Source: Erythrobacter ramosus (GTDB taxonomy: Bacteria; Pseudomonadota; Alphaproteobacteria; Sphingomonadales; Sphingomonadaceae). From it: a stretch of 64,000 nt of DNA. The position numbers and the translations under genes were made by a program. Position 1 is the stretch's first letter. The number at the start of each line of letters is the position of its first letter. Positions 8,066-17,161 of the stretch are shown piece by piece. The stretch lies in NCBI RefSeq assembly GCF_009828055.1, contig NZ_WTYB01000001.1, forward strand, positions 449,183 to 513,182, in the 5' to 3' direction. The notes below the pieces were generated by a model that made no database searches, was not told where the DNA came from, and saw only the letters and a program-made list of their open reading frames with translations.

Positions 8066-10561
8066 ATGACTACACTTCGTGCCCGAAATGCGTTCGGCAT
8101 GCGCCGTGCCTTGCTGTGCGGCGTAGCGCTGAGCGGCCTCGCCGCGATGCCAAGCGTCGCCTACGCGCAGGACGCTGCCGACACCGCCGCCGCCGATGAT
8201 GACAACGTCATCATCGTTCAGGCCCGCCGCCAGAACGAAACGCTGCAGGAAGTCCCCGTCACCGTGACGTCGATCGGCGGCGACACGCTGCAGAAGTACA
8301 ACATCGACAACGTCGCTGACGTCACCAGCCGCGTGCCGACCCTCAACGTGCAGGTCGGCGGCTCGGGTTCGGGCGGTCAGATCTCCTTGCGCGGCGTTGG
8401 CTCGTCGAACATCTCAGCGGCGTTCGATTCCGCCGTGGCCTTCGAATTCGACGGTGTGATCGCCTCGAGCATGCGTCTCGTCCAATCGGGCTTCTTCGAC
8501 GTCGAGCAGATCGACGTGCTGCGAGGGCCCCAGTCGCTCTACTTCGGCAAGTCGGCAACCGCCGGCGTGCTCTCGATCCGCTCCGCCAACCCGACAGCGA
8601 CCTGGCAGGTCGGCAGCCAAGCGTCTTACGAGTTCGAGGAGAAGGGCTACCTCGCCAACGCGTTCATCTCGGGCCCGGTCACCGATACGCTGGGTATCCG
8701 CTTGGCCGCACAGTACAACAAGATCGACGAATTCCAGAGGCTTCAGGCCGGCACCCCGGCGGTCAATCAGGAACGCGGGCTGAAGGAATTCATCGGCCGC
8801 CTGACCCTTGACTGGAACCCGAGCGAACGGTTCCGCGCCAACTTCAAGCTGCAATACACCAAGAACGAGAACGATGGCGCGATCGGCACCGCGGAAATCA
8901 ACTGCGGCGCCAACGGACGGGCGGACTCGGTCTTCCTGCTGGGCGGTGCGGTGAACATCCCGGCGGGTTATGACTGCAACACCAATGACCAGCGCTACTT
9001 CCTGCCCGATGCCGCAGCGCAGCTGGCGGCTGGCGTGCCGACCCCGTCTAAGGCCGCAGGCCGCAACGGCGTGCCCTTCGGCGAAAGCGAAATCTGGTTC
9101 GGGCGCCTGCAATTCGATCTCGACCTGTCCGACACGTTGGCGCTGACCTCGGTCACGGGCCTCCTCAACCTCAATGCGGTCGACTTCGACTCCTATTCCT
9201 ATGGCGGCTTCTTCCCCGGCCCCAACGGCACCAGATTGCCGGGCGGTGCAGGTGCGTCGGACCCGATCAACAAGCTCGAGCAGTATACGCAGGAACTGCG
9301 TCTGACGTCTGACTTTGACGGCAGCTTCAACTTCATGCTCGGTGCGTTTTACGAAGACCGCACCTTCACCTTTGACACCTCGCAGCAGGGCGTGAACATC
9401 TCGTTCTTCGGGCCGAGCGGCCCGCGTCCGCTTGTCGGCGGCGGCGTGGCCCCGGGCACGGGCTTCACCTATGACTGGGACAAGACCCACATCACCAAGA
9501 CCGAAGCGCTCTCGTTCTTCGGTTCTGTGCTGTTCGACATCACCGACAAGCTTGAACTGTCGGGCGGTGTGCGCTGGACCGACGAAAGCAAGGTGCAGAC
9601 GATCTCGGTGCCCTACGTTCACAACTCGCTGGCCTATGTGTCGGCAGGCGGCGGTCTGTTCCGGCCTAGCCCGGCGTTCTTGCAGAGCGGGTACTTCTCA
9701 GGCCCGATCAACTTCGACGACGACAACATCTCGCCGGAAGTCACCCTCAAGTATCAGGCGAACGAGGATCTCAACTTCTTTGCCTCGTATAAGACCGGCT
9801 TCAAGTCGGGCGGGATCGACAACTCGGCGCTGCCGTCCAACAGCCTCAGCCAGGCCGCCGCAACGGGTGACTTCAGCGCACTGATCTTCAAATCGGAGAA
9901 GGCCGAGGGCGGTGAAGTCGGCTTCAAGTCGCAATGGGCCGGTCGCAGCTTCACCTTCAATGGCACCGCGTTCTACTACGTCTTCACCGATCTTCAGGTG
10001 CAGAACTTTAACGCGGTGAGCGTGCAGTTCGCGACCAGTAACGCCGGTGAGCTGACCACCAAGGGTATCGATTTCGAATCGCGCTGGACCACGCCGGTGG
10101 AAGGGCTGAGCCTGTCGGCCAACCTGTCCTACCTTGATGCCCAATACACCGACACCTTCATCCAGCCGCTCGGCATCAGCACCGTCGACCTTAACGGTCG
10201 CCGCGGCAGCCAGGCGCCGGAATGGTCCGGAAACATCGCGGCCGACTGGGCCATCCCGCTCAGCGATGGCCTCGAACTATTCCTGTCGACTAACGCAGCC
10301 TACAACTCTGGCTATATCACCGACGAAGCGACGCTGAACGATTATGTCCAGCCGAGCTTCTGGCTGCTCGACGCGAACGTCTCGATCGGCGATCCGGACG
10401 GCAAGTGGAGGCTCTCGCTGATCGCTCAAAACCTCACCGACGAGATCTTCACCATCACCACCGGCGGGCGTCCGTTCCTGCAGCCGGGCGTGGGTGACGA
10501 CTTCGTGATGACCCAGAACCGCGGTCGGCAGGTGTTCGTGCAGACCAGCTTCCGCTTCTGA
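8066..10561 (+). CDS. TonB-dependent outer-membrane receptor
   Basis: An 831-residue receptor. A signal peptide runs to about residue 34 (ending SVAYA, then QDA). It is followed by a TonB-box-like DDNVIIVQARR (about 46-56), the plug domain (LQEVPVTVTSI, LRGVGSS, VLRGPQSLYFGKSATAG), and a beta-barrel ending in the aromatic terminus QTSFRF. GGGGAGAGAG precedes the ATG. A strong terminator-like hairpin follows at 10594. Together with the surrounding oxygenases it is the probable uptake route for the island's substrate. Receptors of this subgroup (no FecA-type signalling extension) are abundant in sphingomonads and often take up hydrophobic compounds. Confidence 0.93.
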   Translation: MTTLRARNAFGMRRALLCGVALSGLAAMPSVAYAQDAADTAAADDDNVIIVQARRQNETLQEVPVTVTSIGGDTLQKYNIDNVADVTSRVPTLNVQVGGSGSGGQISLRGVGSSNISAAFDSAVAFEFDGVIASSMRLVQSGFFDVEQIDVLRGPQSLYFGKSATAGVLSIRSANPTATWQVGSQASYEFEEKGYLANAFISGPVTDTLGIRLAAQYNKIDEFQRLQAGTPAVNQERGLKEFIGRLTLDWNPSERFRANFKLQYTKNENDGAIGTAEINCGANGRADSVFLLGGAVNIPAGYDCNTNDQRYFLPDAAAQLAAGVPTPSKAAGRNGVPFGESEIWFGRLQFDLDLSDTLALTSVTGLLNLNAVDFDSYSYGGFFPGPNGTRLPGGAGASDPINKLEQYTQELRLTSDFDGSFNFMLGAFYEDRTFTFDTSQQGVNISFFGPSGPRPLVGGGVAPGTGFTYDWDKTHITKTEALSFFGSVLFDITDKLELSGGVRWTDESKVQTISVPYVHNSLAYVSAGGGLFRPSPAFLQSGYFSGPINFDDDNISPEVTLKYQANEDLNFFASYKTGFKSGGIDNSALPSNSLSQAAATGDFSALIFKSEKAEGGEVGFKSQWAGRSFTFNGTAFYYVFTDLQVQNFNAVSVQFATSNAGELTTKGIDFESRWTTPVEGLSLSANLSYLDAQYTDTFIQPLGISTVDLNGRRGSQAPEWSGNIAADWAIPLSDGLELFLSTNAAYNSGYITDEATLNDYVQPSFWLLDANVSIGDPDGKWRLSLIAQNLTDEIFTITTGGRPFLQPGVGDDFVMTQNRGRQVFVQTSFRF

Positions 10562-10593
10562 TCACCGTTCAGACATGAATGACGGATGACGGC

Positions 10594-10628
10594 AGGGGCG
10601 GGCTCGCAAGGGCCCGCCCTTTCTCGTT
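10594..10628 (+). terminator. Rho-independent terminator-like hairpin after the TonB receptor
   Basis: GGGCGGGC (10596-10603) pairs with GCCCGCCC (10612-10619) around an 8-base loop, followed by a short TTTCTCGTT tail. It sits 33 bases after the receptor stop, where transcription should end before the next promoter. Confidence 0.7.
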
Positions 10629-10670
10629 GAGGGCCGCTTACCTGCGGCCCCCTCCTCCCCATACGCGCAC

Positions 10671-10710
10671 AAAAGTGCCAATTGCCGCTCCCACCCGCCG
10701 AGCGCAACAT
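10671..10710 (+). promoter_or_regulatory. Putative promoter with GTGCCAATTG element, upstream of a Rieske gene
   Basis: AAAAGTGCCAATTGCCG runs into a -35-like TTGCCG (10682-10687), with a 17-base spacer and CAACAT as a possible -10 (10705-10710), 27 bases ahead of the ATG at 10738. The GTGCCAATTG part recurs upstream of several other island genes. The -10 match is weak, so this is a motif-based proposal. Confidence 0.45.
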
Positions 10711-10737
10711 CGTCGCCAAACCGGGAGAGGATCACCC

Positions 10738-11967
10738 ATGTCACGCGAAACACTGGTCGAAATGACCCGCAGTCTGGTCGCCCACGGCGCGGCCGATACG
10801 ATGGAATATGCCGACGAGGTCGTGCGGATTCCGGCGAGCGCCTATATTGACCCAGACCTGTTCGAGCTTGAGAAAAAGCAGATCTTCCGCCGCCTGCCGC
10901 TGATGGTTGCGCCGTCGTGCGAACTGCCCAACCCCGGCGATTTCAAGGCGATGGACATCTGCGGCGTGCCGCTGCTGCTATCCCGCCAGAAGGACGGCAG
11001 CATGGGCGCCTTCCTCAACATGTGCACCCACCGCGGCAATCCGCTGGCGGCGGGCTGCGGCAATGCCAGCCGCTTCACCTGCGGCTATCACGGCTGGACC
11101 TTCAAGGCCGATGGCGACCTGATCGGCGTCGCAGACTCGCAGGATTTCGGCAAGATCGACAAGAGCCAGCATTGCCTGACCAAGTTCCCGGTCCACGAGG
11201 CGGCGGGGCTGATCTGGGTGACGCTCGATCCCCATTCCAAGCTTTCCATCGCCGATTACCTGTGCGGCTATGACGATCTGCTCAAGGCCTTCGAGTTCGA
11301 CGGCTGGACGCTGTTCGCCCAGCGCACGATCCCCGGGCCAAACTGGAAGACGGCCTATGACGGCTATCTCGATTTCTACCACCTGCCGGTGCTGCACAAG
11401 GACACCTTCGGGGCGGACTTCTACAACCGCGCCAATTACTTCGCCTTCGGCCCGCACCAGCGCCTGTCAACTCCGTCGAAGTTCGCGATCAAGGTGCAGG
11501 GGGATGACGATCAGGCGCTCGACCTCGAAGCGCTGGCCGATGACGAACTGCCGCAGGAAGTGCTGGTGCAGGGCGTGTGGACGATCTTCCCGCACATCTC
11601 GATCGCCAGCTTCTACGGCGGCGGGCAGCGCGGGGCGCTGGTCAGCCAACTGTTCCCCGGCGCCACGGTCGGTGAAAGCTACACCACCCAGTACTACGTC
11701 ATGGAAAACCAGCCCGAAACGCCCGAGCAGGTCCAGGCCGCGCACGACCAGTTCAACTTCCTCGAAATCGTGGTCCGCGACGAGGATTACGCCACCGGAA
11801 AGCGCCAGCATCAGGCGCTGCAATCGGGGCTGATGAAAGAGGTGTTGTTCGGCCGCAATGAAAAGGGCGGACAGGTCTTCCACCAGTGGGCCGAGCGTCT
11901 GACGCGGGCGAGCGACGAAGAACTGGTGCAGATCTTCGCTCAGGAACAGCGGCAAGCGGCGGAGTAG
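10738..11967 (+). CDS. Rieske non-heme iron oxygenase, alpha subunit
   Basis: A 409-residue oxygenase. Rieske ligands Cys96, His98, Cys115, His118 (CTHRG, CGYHGW). Mononuclear iron ligands in DGYLDFYHLPVLH (His215, His220, with an Asp upstream). The start at 10738 follows GGGAGAGG. The sequence differs clearly from the other three Rieske proteins in the window, so it is not a recent duplicate. No partner electron-transfer gene is nearby. Substrate unknown; a hydroxylation or demethylation step in the island pathway is likely. Confidence 0.9.
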   Translation: MSRETLVEMTRSLVAHGAADTMEYADEVVRIPASAYIDPDLFELEKKQIFRRLPLMVAPSCELPNPGDFKAMDICGVPLLLSRQKDGSMGAFLNMCTHRGNPLAAGCGNASRFTCGYHGWTFKADGDLIGVADSQDFGKIDKSQHCLTKFPVHEAAGLIWVTLDPHSKLSIADYLCGYDDLLKAFEFDGWTLFAQRTIPGPNWKTAYDGYLDFYHLPVLHKDTFGADFYNRANYFAFGPHQRLSTPSKFAIKVQGDDDQALDLEALADDELPQEVLVQGVWTIFPHISIASFYGGGQRGALVSQLFPGATVGESYTTQYYVMENQPETPEQVQAAHDQFNFLEIVVRDEDYATGKRQHQALQSGLMKEVLFGRNEKGGQVFHQWAERLTRASDEELVQIFAQEQRQAAE

Positions 11968-11982
11968 CGTTGCCAATCTTTG

Positions 11983-12060
11983 TCATCCCAGCGAAAGCTG
12001 GGACCTAGGGCGGCAAGCTCTACACCAAGAGGCTCTAGGCCCCAGCTTCCGCTGGGGTGA
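11983..12060. repeat. Intergenic inverted repeat (REP-like) between convergent genes
   Basis: Two 26-base arms, 11983-12008 and 12035-12060, are reverse complements with three mismatches. Each arm contains its own CCCAGC/GCTGGG hairpin, so the unit can fold as a two-lobed structure. It lies between convergent genes. A further perfect GC hairpin (9-base arms, 12170-12178 and 12181-12189) follows next to the stop of the minus-strand gene. Confidence 0.75.
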
Positions 12061-12201
12061 AGGTGAAGGCCGTGAAGTGTCAGGCTTGCGCTGAACCGTC
12101 GCCGTTGGCCTCGCAAGGCCGACCGGCCGCCCGCAGCGGGCGCAGCTATGCTGCGCGCCTAGCGAGGACGGGGGCGCGGACGCGCCCCCGCAACAAAAGC
12201 G

Positions 12202-13149
12202 TCACCCAAACGCGGGCCGGTAATTGCTCTCGCCCCATTCCTGACGCTTGGTCCATTCGCCCAGCGGCTCGAGCTTGCCTTCCAGTTCCGGGAAGCGCTC
12301 ATAAACGTGGTCCATGTCGACCGCGAAGGGCTTAGTCGGGGCGTCGTTGTTGTATTCGTAGAACGCCTGGATGCCCTTGGCGAATTCCTCGCGCATTTCG
12401 GGCACCATGGTGTCACCGGCGGCCTCGACCAGATAGCGGCCGAATTCTTCGGGGGTGCAGGGATCGTATGTGATCTCCTTGCCCAGCGCTTCCGACAGGC
12501 ACTGCGTCACCTGCTTGCCAACCAGCCGCTCCGGCCCGCCGATATTCAGCCACGCACCTTCCATGTCGGGCCGCTCAAGACTCGCCAGCATGAAGCGGGC
12601 GACGTCATCAAGGCTGATCCAGTTCGCCTGAAGGTTGGGGTTGTGCGGATACACATACCGGCCCTCATTGACGATGAAGGGCCGCGCCCAGTTGGTCAGC
12701 AGGTTGTCCATGAACAGCACCGAACCGAACACCGTCCCTGGCGCGCCAGAACGCCACAGCGCGTTGATGCCCTTGGTGTTCTCGCCATAGGTGAAGGGAT
12801 CGCCGGGCTTATCAGGAATCCAGCTCGACGTGTTCCACACCACGCGCTTCACCCCGATATGCGCGGCGGCCTTGCCGACCTCGCCGATCAGATAGGCCCG
12901 GTCCGCGCGGGCTTGCAGCGGGTGGGTGTAGAAGATGTAGTCGCTGCCTTCGAGCGCTTCGGCGAAGGTTGAGGTGTCGTAGAGGTCCATCGACCGGACC
13001 TCGACCCGCTCCACCCCCTCGACCGGCGCGCCCTCCAGCGCGTCCGGACGGCGCGAGATGGCGCGCACGTCATACCCTGCAGCAAGCGCCTGACGCACCT
13101 GCGCCAGACCTTGCCTGCCGCTTGCGCCGATCACTGTGATAAGTGCCAT
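12202..13149 (-). CDS. NmrA-like NAD(P)-binding protein (atypical SDR)
   Basis: A 315-residue atypical SDR. The N-terminal Rossmann motif GASGRQG (residues 8-14), RAISRRPD after beta-2 (basic, NADP-type) and YIFYTHPLQ follow the NmrA/HSCARG pattern. No YxxxK catalytic pair is obvious, as in NmrA-type redox sensors and some reductases. ATG 13149 is preceded by GGGAGAG. It diverges from the MDR reductase at 13295. Could be a reductase or isomerase of a pathway intermediate, or a sensor of cofactor state; the sequence does not decide. Confidence 0.8.
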   Translation of the reverse strand: MALITVIGASGRQGLAQVRQALAAGYDVRAISRRPDALEGAPVEGVERVEVRSMDLYDTSTFAEALEGSDYIFYTHPLQARADRAYLIGEVGKAAAHIGVKRVVWNTSSWIPDKPGDPFTYGENTKGINALWRSGAPGTVFGSVLFMDNLLTNWARPFIVNEGRYVYPHNPNLQANWISLDDVARFMLASLERPDMEGAWLNIGGPERLVGKQVTQCLSEALGKEITYDPCTPEEFGRYLVEAAGDTMVPEMREEFAKGIQAFYEYNNDAPTKPFAVDMDHVYERFPELEGKLEPLGEWTKRQEWGESNYRPAFG

Positions 13150-13210
13150 TCGTGTCTCTCCCGTATTATGATTGCCGGGCAGACTAGGAAGCGCCCCGCC
13201 CTCACGCACC

Positions 13211-13247
13211 GCGCCAATTTGATAGCCGCACGGGTTTGGCCCCTAGC
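13211..13247 (+). promoter_or_regulatory. Putative promoter with GCGCCAATTTGATA element
   Basis: A GCGCCAAT element leads into -35-like TTGATA (13219-13224), then 17 bases, then CCTAGC (13242-13247). It lies in the middle of the 145 bp divergent region between 13149 and 13295. Proposed from its similarity to the elements at 10671, 15527, 21557, 28910 and 31456. Confidence 0.35.
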
Positions 13248-13294
13248 GAAAAGGCGGGGTTGCCGTAGCGGCGCAGCGCCCGGAATGTGGGCCA

Positions 13295-14296
13295 ATGCAG
13301 AACCGTTTCTGGCGCATCGCGCGCCGCCCCGAAGGCACCGATTTCGCCGCCGCGCTGGAGCTGGACGAGGCCCCGCTTGCCCCGCTGGGGACAGGCGAAA
13401 TTCGCATCCGCAATTCGCACCTGTCGATGGATGCCGGGACCAGGATGTGGCTGACCGACCGCGAGGACGGGTATCAGCCGCCGCTCCCGCTCGGCATCCC
13501 GATGTCGGGACTGGTGCTGGGCGAGGTGACGGAAAGCCACGCCGATGGCTTCGCGCCCGGCGATCTGGTGCGCGCTTTCGGGCAGTGGGCCGATGTCAGC
13601 ACGGTCGATGCGGTGATGTCCGGCGCGATTGTGCTCGATCCGACCGTCACCGACCGCCGCGCGTGGTTCGGACCGCTCGGCATGAACGGGTGGACGGCGC
13701 TGTGGGGCGTTGAACAGACCGGCGCGGCCAAGCCGGGCGAACGGGTGCTGGTCTCCGCCGCCGCGGGTGCCACCGGGATACTCGCGGTGCAGGTCGCCAA
13801 GCTGCTCGGTTGCGAAGCCTGGGGGATCGCGGGCGGCGCTGCGAAGTGCGCCTACCTGACCGACGAATTGGGGATCGCCGGGGCGGTCGATTACAAGGCC
13901 GCGGATGTGGGCGGGCAGCTTGATGCGGCTGGCGGTTTCGACATCTACTTCGACAATGTCGGCGGCGACCTGCTCGATCAGGTTTTGACCCGCATGAACC
14001 ACTATGGCCGCATTGCGGTGTGCGGCTTGCTTGCCGATTACACCGGCGGCGGGCGCACGAGCCCCCGCGAATTCGATCAGGTGCTGATGCGGCGGCTCAG
14101 GATCGAGGGCTTCTTCTCGCCCGACTTCATGCATGAAGGCCCCGCCCTCACCCGCCGCCTGCGCGACTGGACCGAGGCGGGCGCGCTCGTCATGCCCTAT
14201 GACGTGACGCAGGGGCTCGAAAACACCCTCAGCGCCTATGCCAAGCTGTTCACCGGCGGCAATATCGGCAAGGTGATCGTGGAGCTTGAAGCATGA
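13295..14296 (+). CDS. Zinc-free NADP-dependent MDR oxidoreductase (PTGR/CurA-like)
   Basis: A 333-residue medium-chain reductase of the leukotriene B4 dehydrogenase / curcumin reductase group, which reduces activated C=C bonds with NADPH. Seen: N-terminal FWRIARRPEGTDFAA, the nucleotide-binding AAAGATGILAVQVAKLLG, GGAAKCAYL (NADP-type K), and FDNVGGDLLDQVLTRMN, a family signature. No zinc ligands. It overlaps the NTF2-like gene that follows by four bases. Probably saturates an enone intermediate. Confidence 0.87.
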   Translation: MQNRFWRIARRPEGTDFAAALELDEAPLAPLGTGEIRIRNSHLSMDAGTRMWLTDREDGYQPPLPLGIPMSGLVLGEVTESHADGFAPGDLVRAFGQWADVSTVDAVMSGAIVLDPTVTDRRAWFGPLGMNGWTALWGVEQTGAAKPGERVLVSAAAGATGILAVQVAKLLGCEAWGIAGGAAKCAYLTDELGIAGAVDYKAADVGGQLDAAGGFDIYFDNVGGDLLDQVLTRMNHYGRIAVCGLLADYTGGGRTSPREFDQVLMRRLRIEGFFSPDFMHEGPALTRRLRDWTEAGALVMPYDVTQGLENTLSAYAKLFTGGNIGKVIVELEA

Positions 14297-14832
14297 CCGG
14301 AACCCTCGAAGACCGCGAAGCCATCCGCGACATCCTCGCCGCCTATGCCCATGCGATTGACCGGCGGCGGTGGGGGATGATGGAGCATCTGTTCCATGCG
14401 GATGCGATCTTCCGGTTCGGAATGATCGAGGGGGATTGGCGCGGGTTCGTGGAACAGGCGCGCGCGGTGATCGACCCGTGCCTTGCGACCCAGCACCAAC
14501 TTGGCCAGACGATCTTTGGCTTCGAAGGCGATACCATCTGCCACACCGAAACCTACATGACCGCGATGCACACCGTCCCCCCCGGCTACCCGCTGGCGGC
14601 GGTGTTCCCGGACAAGGGCGTGATCTATTCCGCGATCGTGGCGGGGCGCTATGTCGACCGGTTCGAGAAGCGGAGCGGTGAGTGGAGGATTGCCCAGCGC
14701 ACCGGCCTGTATGACTGGCGCGAGTTCCGGATGGCGGAGGGCGTTGACCTCTCCGACACACCCGAAGGCGCGGCCGGATACCACGACGAGCGCGATCCCT
14801 CGACGGCGGCTGTGCGGGGGTGGTTGGGGTAG
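14293..14832 (+). CDS. SnoaL-like / NTF2-fold protein
   Basis: A 179-residue SnoaL_4-type alpha+beta barrel protein (EDREAIRDILAAYAHAIDRRRWGMMEHLFHADAIFRFG is the typical N-terminal helix-strand pattern). The family contains dehydratases, isomerases and ring-hydroxylating beta subunits; bile-acid dehydratase BaiE is a relative. Candidate acid-base residues are the early D and H (HAIDRR, LFHADA). It overlaps the MDR reductase by four bases, so it is co-translated. One of five NTF2-fold proteins in the island. Function inferred only at family level. Confidence 0.8.
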   Translation: MTGTLEDREAIRDILAAYAHAIDRRRWGMMEHLFHADAIFRFGMIEGDWRGFVEQARAVIDPCLATQHQLGQTIFGFEGDTICHTETYMTAMHTVPPGYPLAAVFPDKGVIYSAIVAGRYVDRFEKRSGEWRIAQRTGLYDWREFRMAEGVDLSDTPEGAAGYHDERDPSTAAVRGWLG

Positions 14833-14840
14833 GCAAAAAG

Positions 14841-15057
14841 GGGTTTCACGCAGAGGCGCAGAGGAAGCAGAGGCGCAGAGATGTCGCGCCTGCGGCGAAG
14901 CCGCGAATAATTTCACGCGAAGACGCGAAGATGTTGCACGACGCCGCAGCGCGGACTGCCCTCTTCGCGTCTTCGCGTGAAACAAGAAGGCCGCTGGCGC
15001 GGCGAGCGCGGCATCTCAGCGCCTCCCCTTTCTTCTCTGCGCCTCTGCGTGAAACCC
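14841..15057. repeat. Two nested perfect inverted repeats with 8-base periodic arms
   Basis: The outer arms 14841-14863 and 15035-15057 are exact 23-base reverse complements. The inner arms 14911-14931 and 14962-14982 are exact 21-base reverse complements. Both left arms begin with TTTCACGC and continue as 8-base units (GCAGAGGC type outside, GAAGACGC type inside); the outer left arm is followed by a second copy of the unit run. The structure fills the 246 bp gap between convergent genes and has no coding signal. Confidence 0.85.
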
Positions 15058-15078
15058 CGCAGCAAAGCTGCCTAACCT

Positions 15079-15483
15079 TCACCGCCGAAACGCAAACACC
15101 CCGCTCATTGTCGCCAATTGCTCATCGCCGCGCCACACCCCGCCCGAGGTATAGGCCGTGCGCCCGCCCAGCCGGTCGATCCGCACCCGCGCCTCCAGCC
15201 AATCGCCCAGCCGCGCGCCGCTGAGATAATTCACCGTCAGCGTCACAGTCGAAGGCGCCAGCCGGGGCCGCTCGGCATCATAGACCGTGTGGCTTAGTGC
15301 CACATCGGCGAAGGTCGAGATCACCCCGCCATGCGCGGCGTCCTGGTAGTTGATGTGGTGGGGCATGATCTTGAGGCCCACCACCCGTACGCCATCCACA
15401 GCAGGCCCGAGATAGTAAGGCCCGCCATGGTCGAGAAAGCCGGGGGTGAAACCGGCCGGTTCAAAGCCCGAAGGAATATCCAT
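15079..15483 (-). CDS. PaaI-family hotdog thioesterase
   Basis: A 134-residue hotdog-fold protein that hydrolyses acyl-CoA thioesters. Seen: NYQDAAHGGVISTFADVALSHT, the HGG-x-x-x-x-x-A-D signature of PaaI/4HBT proteins, and a later VTVNYLSGARLGDWLEA, typical of the central strand. It is divergent from the acyl-CoA synthetase at 15587 and probably releases CoA from dead-end or product thioesters of the same pathway. Confidence 0.87.
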   Translation of the reverse strand: MDIPSGFEPAGFTPGFLDHGGPYYLGPAVDGVRVVGLKIMPHHINYQDAAHGGVISTFADVALSHTVYDAERPRLAPSTVTLTVNYLSGARLGDWLEARVRIDRLGGRTAYTSGGVWRGDEQLATMSGVFAFRR

Positions 15484-15526
15484 CCCCTCACCCTAACGCC
15501 GCCTGCGGCGCACGCCGCTATGAATT

Positions 15527-15561
15527 GTGCCAATGACAGGCGCACCGCCAAGCCCTATCCT
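15527..15561 (+). promoter_or_regulatory. Putative promoter of the acyl-CoA synthetase gene
   Basis: GTGCCAATGACA (15527-15538) contains a -35-like ATGACA (15533-15538), followed by a 17-base spacer and TATCCT (15556-15561) as -10. This is the best -10 match among the island's related elements. It implies that the in-frame GTG 15527 and ATG 15533 are promoter DNA and not start codons. Confidence 0.5.
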
Positions 15562-15586
15562 TGGCCGCATGGGAGAGAACACAGCA

Positions 15587-17161
15587 TTGGCAGCGGAGTC
15601 CTTTTGCGACGTCGTACGCGATCACGCGCGCGTTCAGGGGGACGTTATCGCTTTCACCTACGTGGGCGAGGAAATCAGCTTCGCTGAACTCGACGAAGGC
15701 GCCAACCGCGCCGCGAATGGGCTGGCGGCACTGGGCGTCAAGCCGGGCGAGCGGGTGGCCTTCCTCGGCAAGAACCATCCGCTCTATTTCGAGGCGTTTC
15801 TGGGCGCGGCGCGCATCGGGGCAGTGATGACCCCGGTGAACTGGCGGCTGGCCGCGCCGGAAGTCGCCTATATCCTCGACAATTGTCAGGCGCGGGTGGT
15901 GTTCATCGGCGAAGGCTTTGCCGAGGTGCTCAGCGGCATCCGTGCAGACTGCCCGCTGGTGGAGCAGGTAATCGGCATCGACGCGACCGACTTCACCGGC
16001 ACCGATTACCGCATCTGGCGCGATGGCTTCTCTGCGACGCCCCCAGCCCACCGCGTGCGCGCCGAAGACGATGCGCTGCAGCTCTACACCTCGGGCACCA
16101 CCGGCAAGCCCAAGGGCGCGGTGATGACCCACGGCTCGATCCTCTCCAGCCGCGATGCGACCGCTTCCGGCGAGGAAATGCGCGGCTGGCAGGAACCGAT
16201 CCCCGGCGATGTGACGCTGCTGGCCATGCCGTGTTTCCACATCAGTGGCACTGGCACCGGCATCGGCACGATGGTCGCCGGCACCAATTCCATCGTCCTG
16301 CCGGAATATGATCCGACCAAGGCATTGGACCTGATCGCCAATTTCAACATTTCGAAGATCTTCCTCGTGCCCGCCGCGATCCAGATTTTGCTGAACCATC
16401 CGCGTGTGTCCGAGACCGATTTCAGCCGCCTCAAATACATCACCTATGGCGCCTCTCCGATTCCCTTGGAGCTGATGCGCGAGGCGATGCGGGTGATCGG
16501 CTGCGGGTTTGTGCAGATGTACGGGATGACCGAGACCAGCGGCACGATCGTGGCGCTCGATCCCGAGGACCATGTGCCCGAAGGCAGCCCCCGGATGCGG
16601 AGCGTGGGCAAGCCGCTCGCGGGCGTCGAGCTCAAGATCATCGATGAAGCAGGCAACCCGGTTCCGGTGGGCACCGTCGGCGAAATCGCCACGCGCTCGT
16701 CCAAGAATATGCGTGGGTACTGGAACAACCCGGACGCCACCGCCTCGACCATCGATGCCGAGGGCTGGCTGCGAACAGGCGATGCGGGCTATCTGGATGA
16801 AGACGGCTACCTCTACATCCACGACCGAGTGAAGGACATGATCATCTCGGGCGGCGAGAACGTCTATCCCGCCGAGGTTGAGAACGCGCTCTATTCGCAC
16901 CCCAAGGTCGCCGATGTCGCCGTGATCGGCGTGCCCGACCCCAAGTGGGGTGAGGCGGTGAAGGCCTGCGTGGTGGTGAAGCCGGGCGAGACGCTGACCG
17001 AAGCGGAACTGATCGCCCATGCTCGCACGCTGATCGCGGGCTACAAGTGCCCCAAGACGGTCGATTTCATCCCCGCTTTGCCGAGGAACCCCTCGGGGAA
17101 GATTCTGCGCCGAGAACTGCGCGCGCCCTATTGGGTGGGCAGGGACCGGGCGGTCAATTGA
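15587..17161 (+). CDS. Acyl-CoA synthetase (AMP-binding, class I adenylate-forming)
   Basis: About 524 residues. It activates a carboxylic acid to its CoA thioester via an acyl-adenylate. Seen: P-loop YTSGTTGKPKGAV, QMYGMTETSG, the hinge region TGDAGYLDEDGYLYIHDRVKD, SGGENVYPAEVE, and the C-terminal catalytic lysine in NPSGKILRREL. Several starts are open. ATG 15569 is immediately followed by GGGAGAG, the genome's usual ribosome binding site, which is correctly spaced for TTG 15587, so TTG is preferred here. Overlaps the VOC gene. Likely activates a side-chain acid or fatty acid for beta-oxidation in the island. Confidence 0.88.
   Translation: MAAESFCDVVRDHARVQGDVIAFTYVGEEISFAELDEGANRAANGLAALGVKPGERVAFLGKNHPLYFEAFLGAARIGAVMTPVNWRLAAPEVAYILDNCQARVVFIGEGFAEVLSGIRADCPLVEQVIGIDATDFTGTDYRIWRDGFSATPPAHRVRAEDDALQLYTSGTTGKPKGAVMTHGSILSSRDATASGEEMRGWQEPIPGDVTLLAMPCFHISGTGTGIGTMVAGTNSIVLPEYDPTKALDLIANFNISKIFLVPAAIQILLNHPRVSETDFSRLKYITYGASPIPLELMREAMRVIGCGFVQMYGMTETSGTIVALDPEDHVPEGSPRMRSVGKPLAGVELKIIDEAGNPVPVGTVGEIATRSSKNMRGYWNNPDATASTIDAEGWLRTGDAGYLDEDGYLYIHDRVKDMIISGGENVYPAEVENALYSHPKVADVAVIGVPDPKWGEAVKACVVVKPGETLTEAELIAHARTLIAGYKCPKTVDFIPALPRNPSGKILRRELRAPYWVGRDRAVN

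Noticed and set aside
14841..15057. CRISPR-like array
   Set aside because: The repeats are palindromic pairs with 8-base units, not regularly spaced direct repeats with unique spacers, and no cas genes are present.
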